From Chloroflexota bacterium (GTDB lineage Bacteria > Chloroflexota > Chloroflexia > Chloroheliales > Chloroheliaceae), in the NCBI GenBank assembly GCA_028287745.1, contig JAQBPB010000056.1:1-52346 (forward strand): a stretch of DNA of 52,346 bases. The letters run 5' to 3'. The notes below the pieces were generated by a model that saw nothing but the letters and a program-made list of their open reading frames with translations, made no database searches and was not told the origin of the DNA. Each line of letters opens with the position of its first letter. The stretch's first letter is position 1. A program made the translations under genes and the position numbers. Shown here in pieces: positions 1-8,167 of this stretch.

Positions 1-3000
1 CCGGGGTAACCGCGATGCGGGCCAGCGGGCCAGGCACAGCCGAACCGTAGACCCCGGCCACACTCAGCACTTCCGGTGATTGGGTCGGGTCGTTGGAGGC
101 CAGGCCCAAAGTATATTGCAAATAGCGTCCCGTTGGCAGGCTGAGTGCCACGTCCCCGGCGCTGGTAGCCGGACTGCTCCAGGCCGACCAGTTGGTAGCG
201 TCCCCGGAGGTCCGGGCCTGGACCGTAGCGGTTACAGTGCTGGGCAGGTTAAGCTGCCAGTTCAACTTTTGCCAGGCTACGTTCTGCCCGGCGTCCAGCG
301 GAGTCGAAAGATAGGTTCCGCTGGCCGGGTACACGCCGGACTGAATACTATCCACCACCAGCGCACCGGCAGTGGTGCCGTTACTCAACCAGATTTGGCT
401 TGAGTTGTTAGCCGTGACATTATGGGTTGCCACCAGCGACCCATCTACAAAGAAGTTGATCGAGCCAGGCACGATAGTAATCAGGAAGTCGTGGAAGGCG
501 TTGAGCGACACGTTCAGGGGCGTATCGGTAGTGAGGCCGTTGACGCTGGACCGGGCATAGACTTTAGAAGTATCAAAACCCGGCACACTGAACAGAATCC
601 AGCCACTATTGAGGTCGGGCGAGTAGCCCACATGCTGGTTTGGCGTGTTCGAAGCAAATTTTGCCTTGAATTCCAGCCGGTTATTGGGCACATTAGCCAG
701 GGTATGGGCATACGCTCCCTGGACCGCCAGCGAGCCATTATTAAGCGTGGCGCTGCCACCGCTGGCCCATGTCCCGCTGGTCCAGGTACCCGGATTAAGG
801 GCGGTCCCGGCGAAATAATCTTCCAGGTCGGCTTTGAGTTTAATCTCACCGTCTAGCCGGTTGGTAGCCAGCGTATTGCTCAAAGTACCGGCCGCAAAAG
901 TCGCCTGGGTGTTCTGGATGACCGCCTGGGGCAGGACTACCAGGCCGCCAGGTAGAGTTGTACTCTGGTTGTTAGCGTTGGTGACCGTCACATCATAGGT
1001 GCCCGGGGTGAAATTGGCCGCCAGGCTAAAGGTAATGGTCGAGGAATTGACCAGGGTGGCCCCGGATTGGCTGACCCCGGAGAGGGCTACCGTGACCGGC
1101 CCGGTGAAATTAGCGCCACTTAGCGTGACAGTATTAGACCCTGTGTTGGTGACGACCGCCGGGGCGACCTGGCTGATAGAAGGGCCGGAAGCGGGCGGAC
1201 CCACCGTGAAAGAGGCCGGTAGTGTCGAAAGTTGCCCGTCCGGGTTTGTAACGGTCAGGTCGTAAATTCCCTGGGTCAGACCGGACGGAACGTCTGCGGT
1301 TAGCTTCGCCGCCGAAACAAAGGTAACTCCGCTCAGGTTAGTCACGCCCAACCGGACGTCAGCCCCCGAAACAAAGTTCGTGCCGTTGAGGGTGATAGTC
1401 GCGATAGCGTTATTGCTGGCGCTATTGGGGCTGACCGTGGTCAGGTTCGGGGCCGGTAATTTAACCGTAACCGAATTTGCCAGGGTTGCCGAAGCATTAT
1501 CGGGGTTGGTTACGGTCAGGTTGTACACGCCTGGCGTTACCCCGGCCGGGATAACGGCGGTCAGATTTGTTGTGCTGTTAAAAGTAACTGTGCTCAAGGT
1601 CTGGTTGCCCAGCAAGACCGTTGGGATATTTACAAAGTTAGCCCCGGTGATAGTAAGGGTAGTAGCCGCATTATTTAGCACCGTCGCCGGGGTCACCTGG
1701 CTAATCGTGGGCGCGGCATTGGTCGCTACAAAGGTCGAAGTAGCCGAAGTAGCCGTATTGTTGCTCAGGTCGGTGGATACTACCTGGTAGAAATAGGTCT
1801 GTCCGGCGGTCAGGCCGGCAAGCTGCACTGCATGGCTGACCGTGTTTCCGGTCGTGCTGGCAGTACTGCCCAGCGCGTTGGTCAGCCCGTAATTGACCGT
1901 ACTGCTGGCTAACTCGTTGGTGGCCCATTTTATCTGGGCCTGGGTGCCGGAAGGTGTGGCGGTCAGGTTGCTGATTTCCGGCGGAACGGTGTCAGGCTGG
2001 TAGGTAACACTAACCGTAGAGTTGCCGCCCGGCAGAGTGACCATGGCAAAGTTTTCACCGCTGATGCTGCTGGTGGTAAAGGCCGTAGTTATGCCGTTGA
2101 CCTTTACGCCCAGGATGTTGCTGGTATTTGTATTGGCGGGCAGCATTATAGTCTGGCCGGACTGGGCAGCCGGGATGCTGGTGCTAAAGTTTAACTGGTT
2201 ATTGGTCCAACTAAGGTTAGAGAAATTGCTGTTATAGCGGTGCTGGGTAAAGTCCGACCACTGGTCACCGTTGAGGAACGGCAAATTCAGGTTGCGACCG
2301 TAAGCCATGGTACTTTCAAACCAGGACTGCGCCGCCGCGTAATAATCAACATGGGCCTGAATAATCACCGGCTGGTAAGTGCCGCCAACGCTTGTGTCAA
2401 TCGCCTGTTTGGTAAAGGTATAACTATCGTCGTTTGACAGGTTTTCCGGGCCGGGATAGCCCATCTGGTCGTCGGCAATTTCGGTATACTGGCCGAAGAC
2501 ATTTACAATGTTGCCGGTCTGGTCAATCATTTTCATGGGCAGGCTGCTGCCCATCATATAACCCCTGACCCAGCTATTGTCGGGCCGTTTCAACCAGGCC
2601 CCATAGCGATAATAGCTGTAATCCATCATATAGCCGAACGACCCGGCGACTTTCCCGCCGTCAACCCAGCCCTGGCCTTCCAGGCGGTGGACCCGCACGC
2701 TATGGGTCGGGGAAGCCCCGTAGTGCATGTTGTACCAGTCCGTAGCTTCCTGGTAACCGGCAGTCAGAGAAGGGTTGCCGATTTTATAAGGGTGAATATT
2801 ATAAGTGTAACCCTGGGCCAGCCAGGTATTAAGGAGAGCCTTGGACGGGCCGTAGCGCCCGTAAAAAGAGGTCGTGACATTGTAGCGGTTCATGCTGGCA
2901 ATTAAATTTTCAAAGTACGAGTCGGGATTGGCGTGAGCGTCACTGGTCATTACCACGACGCTACTTTTCGCGTTCGGGAAATACCAGAAGCGCGGCAGCG

Positions 3001-3886
3001 GGGTTTTCAGGCTGCTGAACTGGCTTAGCAGGCGGCCAAACAAGCGCTGCTGGATATCGGCCTGCGGCAGCGCCATTTTAGTCAGGTCAATCCAGTTGTA
3101 ATAGAGGTCCGAGCGCCTGGTAACGCTGTCACCGTCAGCGTCAATATCGGCCAGGCTGGGATTACCCTGCCGGATGTAAACCACGCTGCTCGCCAGGTCA
3201 TAGGTAAATGCGGCCGCCTTACCGTTACCAAAGTTGTTTACCGTTACCGCCGGAAAACTGGTCGCGGTACCGGCATTCGAATAAAGCAGGGCAACTTTTT
3301 GGGCGGTTGCGCCTGAATATTGATCGCTGGCCGTGTGTAACTGCAAGCTGTCCGACACGAAACCCTGCCCGTAGCTGGTGGCGGTCTGGATAGCCATGTA
3401 ACCGTTATTTAATGTCCCGGCTCCGGTTCCCAGGCCCATCAGATTTGCCAGTTGGGCGTCCGGACGCATGGCAATCAAATTGCCGCCTTCCTGGACATAC
3501 TGGGTAAACATGGTAACCTGGCTACCGGTCAGGCCGGTCTGGGCCAACACCACAGTATCGTAACCGCTTAATGTGGTGGCCGAAACAGCCGAAAGCTGGG
3601 CGGTATCAAACAGGTTAAAACCTTCCGCCTTCATGATTTCGCCCAGGAACTTGCTAAAGACATTGCCGGTAAAGGAGTCATTATAAACCAGGAGTACCGG
3701 GACAGGGGCGGTAGCCTGGGTAGCTAGAGTACTTACGCTATTCAAATTATTTGCTGCCAGGGCTTTGACGGGACCGGTTTCGGCGGCCTGGGCCGGTATT
3801 TGCCCCAGCGAACCGAGCTGCACTAATAGCAGGCTCAGACTCAATAACAGGCGGCCGAACCCTGAAATAGTAATTCTTGCTTTCAT
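1..3886 (-). CDS. Large secreted multidomain surface protein (ThuA-like, NodB-like, FN3, IPT repeats, LamG-like), C terminus beyond window
   Basis: A single open frame of 1295 codons runs from ATG 3886 to the left edge without a stop, so the C terminus is missing. AGGAG precedes the start by 9 nt. Residues 1-34 are a Sec signal peptide ending PAQA. Residues ~60-240 resemble a ThuA/GATase1-type Rossmann domain (VPVLLVYND, GYDTVVLAQTG, EGGNLIAMRPD). Residues ~305-545 resemble a NodB deacetylase barrel: VVVMTSDAHAN sits where TFDD is expected and YNVTTSFYGRYG where the GVxATFF strand is expected, but the HxxxH zinc motif is reduced to IHPYKIGN, so activity is doubtful. An FN3 domain (~635-722), three IPT/TIG repeats (~725-985), a LamG-like sandwich (~1015-1195) and a further beta-sandwich follow. 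It probably acts at the cell surface, perhaps in carbohydrate binding or processing; that role is inferred. It is the last visible gene of a leftward set, 76 bp after the propeller gene. Confidence 0.85.
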   Translation of the reverse strand, partial: MKARITISGFGRLLLSLSLLLVQLGSLGQIPAQAAETGPVKALAANNLNSVSTLATQATAPVPVLLVYNDSFTGNVFSKFLGEIMKAEGFNLFDTAQLSAVSATTLSGYDTVVLAQTGLTGSQVTMFTQYVQEGGNLIAMRPDAQLANLMGLGTGAGTLNNGYMAIQTATSYGQGFVSDSLQLHTASDQYSGATAQKVALLYSNAGTATSFPAVTVNNFGNGKAAAFTYDLASSVVYIRQGNPSLADIDADGDSVTRRSDLYYNWIDLTKMALPQADIQQRLFGRLLSQFSSLKTPLPRFWYFPNAKSSVVVMTSDAHANPDSYFENLIASMNRYNVTTSFYGRYGPSKALLNTWLAQGYTYNIHPYKIGNPSLTAGYQEATDWYNMHYGASPTHSVRVHRLEGQGWVDGGKVAGSFGYMMDYSYYRYGAWLKRPDNSWVRGYMMGSSLPMKMIDQTGNIVNVFGQYTEIADDQMGYPGPENLSNDDSYTFTKQAIDTSVGGTYQPVIIQAHVDYYAAAQSWFESTMAYGRNLNLPFLNGDQWSDFTQHRYNSNFSNLSWTNNQLNFSTSIPAAQSGQTIMLPANTNTSNILGVKVNGITTAFTTSSISGENFAMVTLPGGNSTVSVTYQPDTVPPEISNLTATPSGTQAQIKWATNELASSTVNYGLTNALGSTASTTGNTVSHAVQLAGLTAGQTYFYQVVSTDLSNNTATSATSTFVATNAAPTISQVTPATVLNNAATTLTITGANFVNIPTVLLGNQTLSTVTFNSTTNLTAVIPAGVTPGVYNLTVTNPDNASATLANSVTVKLPAPNLTTVSPNSASNNAIATITLNGTNFVSGADVRLGVTNLSGVTFVSAAKLTADVPSGLTQGIYDLTVTNPDGQLSTLPASFTVGPPASGPSISQVAPAVVTNTGSNTVTLSGANFTGPVTVALSGVSQSGATLVNSSTITFSLAANFTPGTYDVTVTNANNQSTTLPGGLVVLPQAVIQNTQATFAAGTLSNTLATNRLDGEIKLKADLEDYFAGTALNPGTWTSGTWASGGSATLNNGSLAVQGAYAHTLANVPNNRLEFKAKFASNTPNQHVGYSPDLNSGWILFSVPGFDTSKVYARSSVNGLTTDTPLNVSLNAFHDFLITIVPGSINFFVDGSLVATHNVTANNSSQIWLSNGTTAGALVVDSIQSGVYPASGTYLSTPLDAGQNVAWQKLNWQLNLPSTVTATVQARTSGDATNWSAWSSPATSAGDVALSLPTGRYLQYTLGLASNDPTQSPEVLSVAGVYGSAVPGPLARIAVTP

Positions 3887-3962
3887 TGATTTCCACTCCT
3901 ACTCATTTTTTGCAAGCCCGATCTGGTTGTCCCGGCTTACCAGGGCAAATTTATGGTGGGAA

Positions 3963-5402
3963 TTAGTAGACCCACTTTGCCCCAAAAGCCCCGCTGGCAA
4001 TCTTTTGTTTTGCGGTACCGTCATAGCTTATTTCCCATATTTCGCTTTCCTTGTTACCTGCTTTCAGGCGAGAAGAAGGAAATTGTTCATACAATATTTT
4101 CTGGCCGTCTGGGGACCACTGGTAACCGCCCTGGCTGGTTTCCCCCGGTAAATCCGCCACCAGGGGCCAGGTTTTCCCGCTTTCAGGTTCAAAGAGCCAG
4201 ACCCGGGTTTCGCGGTCAGGGCCGGGCCCGGTACTTTCTCTTAGAAAAGCCGCTAATTTCCCTTTGGGCGACCAGCCGGGCGAGTAGGCGTTGTATTCAC
4301 CCTGGTTGATAAAAGGAAGGTCAGCTACTTGCCACTCCCCGCCCGGGAGATTTTTATCCGTCTTGAGGGTCAGATAGTCTAAAAATTGTCGCTGAGTAGG
4401 CCCGCTGTAATCGTAACGGGCCAGGATGACCGCCCGGCCATCGGGTGAGACGCTAAAACTCTGGGGTATCACACCCGGCAAAGGTTTCCAGGCAGGTTCA
4501 TCACCGAAATTGAAAATGCCCAGGGCCTTCCGGTTCGGCTCCCAGAAAAAGGCTTTGCTACCGCCGGTGGCCCAATTCAAGCCGGTCCCGTAGCGCTCCG
4601 AACCGCCGTAGAGAGGGGCCAGGCTGGTGCCGTCCGGCTGAATCAGCCAGAGCTGCGGCTGGCTGAAAGCCCCGCCGCCGAGTACCAACCGGCGCTCGTA
4701 GGCAAGCACATCACCGCCGGGCGACCAGCGCGGGGCAGTGGCGCGAATAGCCGGTTCATACAGCAAGCGGCGCGGCTGCTCGCCCGGCGAAGGGGCGGTT
4801 TTCACCAGCCATAAGCTGGCTTCCAGGCCATCCGGTTCGGACAGGCTGTAAATCAGGCGTTCGCCACCCGGTGAAACGGTGAAATCCAGGACCTGGCGCC
4901 TGGTTTCAAAAGTGAGGGCTTGCGCCTCGCTGCCGCCCGGTGCGCCGCCGGTTATCCATAGATTGATGGCCTGGCCTTCTTTTTTCAAGAAAGCTATCCG
5001 GGCCGGGCGGGTCCGGAACGACCACTCGGCCTGTTCATAAGCTGACCGGCCCGCCCCAATTAATTTCAGGCCGCCGCGCACCCGCACCCGGTAGAGGGTG
5101 TCGCTTTCCAGCCGGACCGCCGGGGAGAAAAGCAGGGTGGAGTCTTTCCAGCCAAAATCACCGGGAATATTCGGGGTTATTTCAAAAGAACCTTCTAAAG
5201 CTGCCTGGACCGGCACGACTTTGTTGTGAAAGGTCAGGGAAACCTGGGGCAAACCGCCCGCTCCTTCCGGCTGGTAAGTCAGACTGGCACTCAGTGGCTG
5301 GCCCGCTTTATCCCCCAGGACAAGCAAAAAGGCCAGGACTAATAACAGTCCTGCCACCACGCCCCCTACCAGTATGTAAAATTGCCGGGTTGTCCTTACC
5401 AC
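3963..5402 (-). CDS. Membrane-anchored Ig-like / TolB-type beta-propeller protein
   Basis: 479 residues from a GTG start; no strong Shine-Dalgarno is visible, so the start is uncertain. Residues ~8-30 form one hydrophobic signal anchor. Residues ~35-132 look like a Big_5/SbsA Ig-like domain (VSLTFHNKVVP, then DTLYRVRVRGG and AEWSFRTRP). The rest carries PD40/WD40-like TolB propeller repeats: WSPGGDVLAYERR, VSPDGRAVILARYD, WSPKGKLAAFLRE and WSPDGQKILYEQF. Such proteins sit outside the membrane and usually mediate protein or ligand binding; none of the motifs indicates an enzyme. The gene lies between the YcgQ-like gene (73 bp upstream) and the giant surface protein gene (76 bp downstream), all leftward, suggesting co-transcription. 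Substrate or partner is unknown. Confidence 0.8.
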   Translation of the reverse strand: MVRTTRQFYILVGGVVAGLLLVLAFLLVLGDKAGQPLSASLTYQPEGAGGLPQVSLTFHNKVVPVQAALEGSFEITPNIPGDFGWKDSTLLFSPAVRLESDTLYRVRVRGGLKLIGAGRSAYEQAEWSFRTRPARIAFLKKEGQAINLWITGGAPGGSEAQALTFETRRQVLDFTVSPGGERLIYSLSEPDGLEASLWLVKTAPSPGEQPRRLLYEPAIRATAPRWSPGGDVLAYERRLVLGGGAFSQPQLWLIQPDGTSLAPLYGGSERYGTGLNWATGGSKAFFWEPNRKALGIFNFGDEPAWKPLPGVIPQSFSVSPDGRAVILARYDYSGPTQRQFLDYLTLKTDKNLPGGEWQVADLPFINQGEYNAYSPGWSPKGKLAAFLRESTGPGPDRETRVWLFEPESGKTWPLVADLPGETSQGGYQWSPDGQKILYEQFPSSRLKAGNKESEIWEISYDGTAKQKIASGAFGAKWVY

Positions 5403-5475
5403 TGCGTTGTGTTACCACTTTCTCAGTTTTTGCCTTTTGGTTTCAAAATCAGGCTAGCAAACCGCACCGGCGGCT

Positions 5476-6255
5476 TTAAGGATAGATATAGGGTTGGGCC
5501 GGTTGGGCTACCGGTTCCAGGCTGGTGGCTGAAAAACCAGGGCTGCCGCTTGCTCCCTGGACGACTACCCCACGCACTCGGACCCACTGGCCCTCTTCCA
5601 ATTCGGCATTTCGGGCGGTTACGACCGGCAGACGCAGGGCGGTACTATCGGCGGTACAGCACACCACCACGTAACGCGCTAATAAAAAGGCGCGCCCGTT
5701 CTGGTTGGCCGGTTGGACCACAAAGCCGGTAACGTCTACGGTTGAACCCACCAGGAGCGCGGCCCTCTGCGGGTTATTCAGGGCGGCACTCCAATCCAGC
5801 AGGCTCCACTTTGCCGTATCCAGCCGGGCGGGGTTGTTCCAGTCCTGCTTCTGGACCACTTCGCTCATGGCCCGGTTCACGCTGCCGTTAGCTAACCCGG
5901 CGGCTGACTTGCTTTCCGCCGCGCCGCCAATGTTACTGAGCGGGCGCGGCACCACAACCAGGCCAATCACCGCCACCAGGGCTACCGGCAGGACCACGCT
6001 CAAACTTACCAGCCGCTGCCGGGACGGGGCCACGATTTGCCGCCACATTAACCAGCCGCCCAGAAAGGTTAGCGTCAGGGCGGTCAGGGCTACCAGCAGG
6101 TTAAACCGGGGATGCAGGTAGTAACTAAGCGTGCCGTCAAGCAGCCGCCACTCCAACCAGCCGCTCAAAGCTAACAGCACCAGCCCGGCCCCGGCGTTGT
6201 ACAGCCGGACCTGCCACCCGCCCGGTTTTATTGAATTTCCGGTAAATGTTGCCAG
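5476..6255 (-). CDS. TIGR03943/DUF1980 (YcgQ-like) membrane protein, probable CTG start
   Basis: Member of the TIGR03943 (B. subtilis YcgQ-like) family that is normally encoded beside a DUF318 permease, as here. The N terminus carries two membrane helices (the second starts near FNLLVALTALTLTFLGGW), then a linker, then a soluble domain with the family's Cys pair and Asp (VVVCCTADSTALRLPV) and an OB-like end (GQWVRVRGVVV). The first ordinary start codon is GTG 6180, but it has no ribosome-binding site and cuts into helix 1. In frame upstream lies a strong AAAAGGAGA followed at 6-7 nt by CTG 6255, giving 259 residues and a complete first helix; no ATG, GTG or TTG occurs between them. The start is 28 nt past the permease stop. 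The family is thought to act with the permease in metal or small-molecule handling; the substrate is unknown. Confidence 0.8.
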   Translation of the reverse strand: MATFTGNSIKPGGWQVRLYNAGAGLVLLALSGWLEWRLLDGTLSYYLHPRFNLLVALTALTLTFLGGWLMWRQIVAPSRQRLVSLSVVLPVALVAVIGLVVVPRPLSNIGGAAESKSAAGLANGSVNRAMSEVVQKQDWNNPARLDTAKWSLLDWSAALNNPQRAALLVGSTVDVTGFVVQPANQNGRAFLLARYVVVCCTADSTALRLPVVTARNAELEEGQWVRVRGVVVQGASGSPGFSATSLEPVAQPAQPYIYP

Positions 6256-6283
6256 CTTAAATCTCCTTTTCAGCTCTCAGCTC

Positions 6284-7555
6284 TCAGGCCAGCCAGTAAT
6301 TAAAGAACACGGCTGCCACCAGGACCAGGCTAAAACACAGCAGGGCCAGCAGCCCGATGGCGCGCCAGGTTAGTACCAGCCGGAATAAAAAAATACTTTT
6401 CAGATTAATCAGCGGTCCAAAAACCAGGAAAGCCAGGATTGACCCGGTCGGCAGGAGTCCCGCAAAGCTCAACGCTACGAAAGCGTCCGCCGAAGAACAA
6501 ATTGACATCAGGCCCGCTAGCAGCATCAAAGCGACGGCCGAGAAGAGCGCTCCCTGACCCAGGTCCAGGAAATAATGGGACGGCACGCAGGCTTGAAAGG
6601 CGGCGGCCAGGCTAATGCCCGGCAAGACTACCCGCAGGGCTTCCATGAATTCCCGGGCGGCGCGCTCCAGGAAGTTATTGAAACCGGCCGCTCCGGGCCG
6701 GTGGGCCGGTGCGGCCTCTGAGTCAGCCGCCGGGTGAAGCCGGTCATGAACCGGGGGGCCGGCGTGGTGATGCCCGTCATGGTCATCCGGTCCGGCACCG
6801 GGAGTGGCGGCCGGTACGAAAAGTTCGTTTGGCCTGGGATACCAGCTTAAAATCAAACCAACAGTCAGGGCAACCACCAGGGCCAGCCCGGCCCGGCCCA
6901 GGATTATCAGCCAATCACCCTGAAAAGCCAGGTAAGTCACCAGGAGAGTTACCGGGTTTAAAATCGGGGCTGCCAGCAGAAAAACTATACTCATGCCGGC
7001 CGGCGCCCCGGCCCGGTTGGCCTGGCGGGCGATTGAAGCGGTCCCGCATTCGCAGACCGGCAACAGCAAGCCCATTCCCAGGGCGGTGACGGTGGCATTG
7101 GCCCGGTTGCGGGTCGCCAGCTTCCATATTTTCAAATCACCCGGCCTGAGAGGAGCAATAAGGGCCGCCAGGATTGCGCCTGATAAGAGAAAGGGTATTA
7201 CCTCGATCAGCAGGCCCAGGGAAATATTCCAGAAGTTCTGAAAAGAAACCTTCCCCATTAGCCAGGCGGTAAGTCCGGACAGCGCTATAAGGCTGACCGG
7301 CAGGGCCCGGCTCACTATTTTGCCCGGCTCTCCGGCGGGACGCGCCTCAATCTTTAAATCAGGCTTGGATGCCGCCTTAAATTTCAGCAGCAAGTCAACA
7401 TTCAGGCTGTCAGGATAAGCGGCTACCGGTGGCGCTTCCAGCGTCTGGATCAAACTCGCGGGCAAATGTAATGATGGCCTTTCTGGCTGGATAGGGTAAG
7501 GATGGAAAGAGCCATTATGGGAGGATTTTGCTGGAGTGCTTCTTTTTTTTGTCAT
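6284..7555 (-). CDS. DUF318 / ArsP-YraQ-type permease (YcgR-like)
   Basis: 423-residue polytopic membrane protein of the predicted permease family pfam03773. A hydrophilic N-terminal extension of ~85 residues precedes the first helix. The family signature PVCECGTASIARQA (Cys-x-Cys-Gly) is at ~residue 162, followed by helix breakers APILNPVTLL, and a second conserved segment ICSSADAFVALSF occurs near residue 360. Relatives include ArsP, which exports organoarsenicals through conserved cysteines, and YcgR. A cytoplasmic or external loop at ~255-290 is rich in His and Asp (DDHDGHHHAGPPVHDRLHP), consistent with metal binding. It is the first gene of the leftward set and is followed closely by its usual partner, the TIGR03943 protein. 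Transport substrate cannot be told from sequence; divalent metal or metalloid is a guess supported by the His loop. Confidence 0.88.
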   Translation of the reverse strand: MTKKRSTPAKSSHNGSFHPYPIQPERPSLHLPASLIQTLEAPPVAAYPDSLNVDLLLKFKAASKPDLKIEARPAGEPGKIVSRALPVSLIALSGLTAWLMGKVSFQNFWNISLGLLIEVIPFLLSGAILAALIAPLRPGDLKIWKLATRNRANATVTALGMGLLLPVCECGTASIARQANRAGAPAGMSIVFLLAAPILNPVTLLVTYLAFQGDWLIILGRAGLALVVALTVGLILSWYPRPNELFVPAATPGAGPDDHDGHHHAGPPVHDRLHPAADSEAAPAHRPGAAGFNNFLERAAREFMEALRVVLPGISLAAAFQACVPSHYFLDLGQGALFSAVALMLLAGLMSICSSADAFVALSFAGLLPTGSILAFLVFGPLINLKSIFLFRLVLTWRAIGLLALLCFSLVLVAAVFFNYWLA

Positions 7556-7655
7556 TAAACCAGCACCGGCCTGAATATTTGGGAACTTTTGATAAGGTGG
7601 AAATAGATAATTAATTAACCCTTTGTTACTTATAGTTTAAGGCGGTTAGAGGGAA

Positions 7656-7871
7656 ATGAATCCTACCCAGACTTTCATTAATAGGCTTTCATATTCCTTT
7701 TATTACCTGGCCGGGGCTGGTTCCAGCCTGGTGTTATTACTGGTAGTTGCCGGTCTGATAACCCGGGGTTTCCGGCTTTGCCTTGCCTCAAAAGAAACGC
7801 CCCGGCCAGCGGCCAGGGCGAAACCGGCCCCTTTAAAGCCTTCTGGCGGCAGCGGCCAGGCCCCGTTATAA
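7656..7871 (+). CDS. Small single-helix membrane protein (hypothetical)
   Basis: 71 codons with an ATG preceded by AGAGGG only 2-3 nt away and AAGGCGG at 11 nt, so the initiation signal is imperfect. Residues ~16-38 form one hydrophobic helix (AGAGSSLVLLLVVAGLITRG), followed by a short basic, Pro/Ala-rich tail (ARAKPAPLKPSGG). It is divergent from the permease gene with ~100 bp between them. An overlapping ORF on the opposite strand lacks such structure. No family is recognised. The AT-rich divergent intergenic region and the sensible topology favour a real gene, but it could be chance. Confidence 0.4.
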   Translation: MNPTQTFINRLSYSFYYLAGAGSSLVLLLVVAGLITRGFRLCLASKETPRPAARAKPAPLKPSGGSGQAPL

Positions 7872-8111
7872 AAGACTTATCGCGAAACATTCCTCCTGAA
7901 AAATCCAGGCGCCCGGCACGGCTGCGAAATCTTTAAATAGCTTCATTAGTTCGGTGAAAGCATTCACTTTACTCTCATAGGTTTTTTTTATTCTCTGACT
8001 ATCTTTATTGTGAAAAATACGGGTAACTGCCAGCCTGTGGACCCGGTAGCTTGAAAAGCAGGGGTAATTCAAGGGCCCGGTAGCCTGCCGTAGCTTAACT
8101 TTAGAAGGTTG

Positions 8112-8131
8112 GGCTAACTTTTTGGTTAGCC
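8112..8131. repeat. Hairpin upstream of the FAD oxidoreductase gene
   Basis: Perfect 7-bp inverted repeat GGCTAAC / GTTAGCC with a 6-nt T-rich loop, ending 36 nt before ATG 8168. It may be an operator or a leader hairpin. Nothing else supports a role. Confidence 0.3.
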
Positions 8132-8167
8132 GGTCTTACTCGACTGATGACTAATAATGGGGAAAAT

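Noticed and set aside
80..3393. Many plus-strand ORFs of 60-144 codons at the left edge
   Set aside because: All lie antisense to the continuous 1295-codon minus-strand frame, which has a signal peptide and domain structure; none has a ribosome-binding site or recognisable sequence.
7866..8072. 68-codon minus-strand ORF between the small membrane protein and the flavoprotein gene
   Set aside because: No ribosome-binding site, no recognisable sequence and it overlaps the end of the more plausible small plus-strand ORF.
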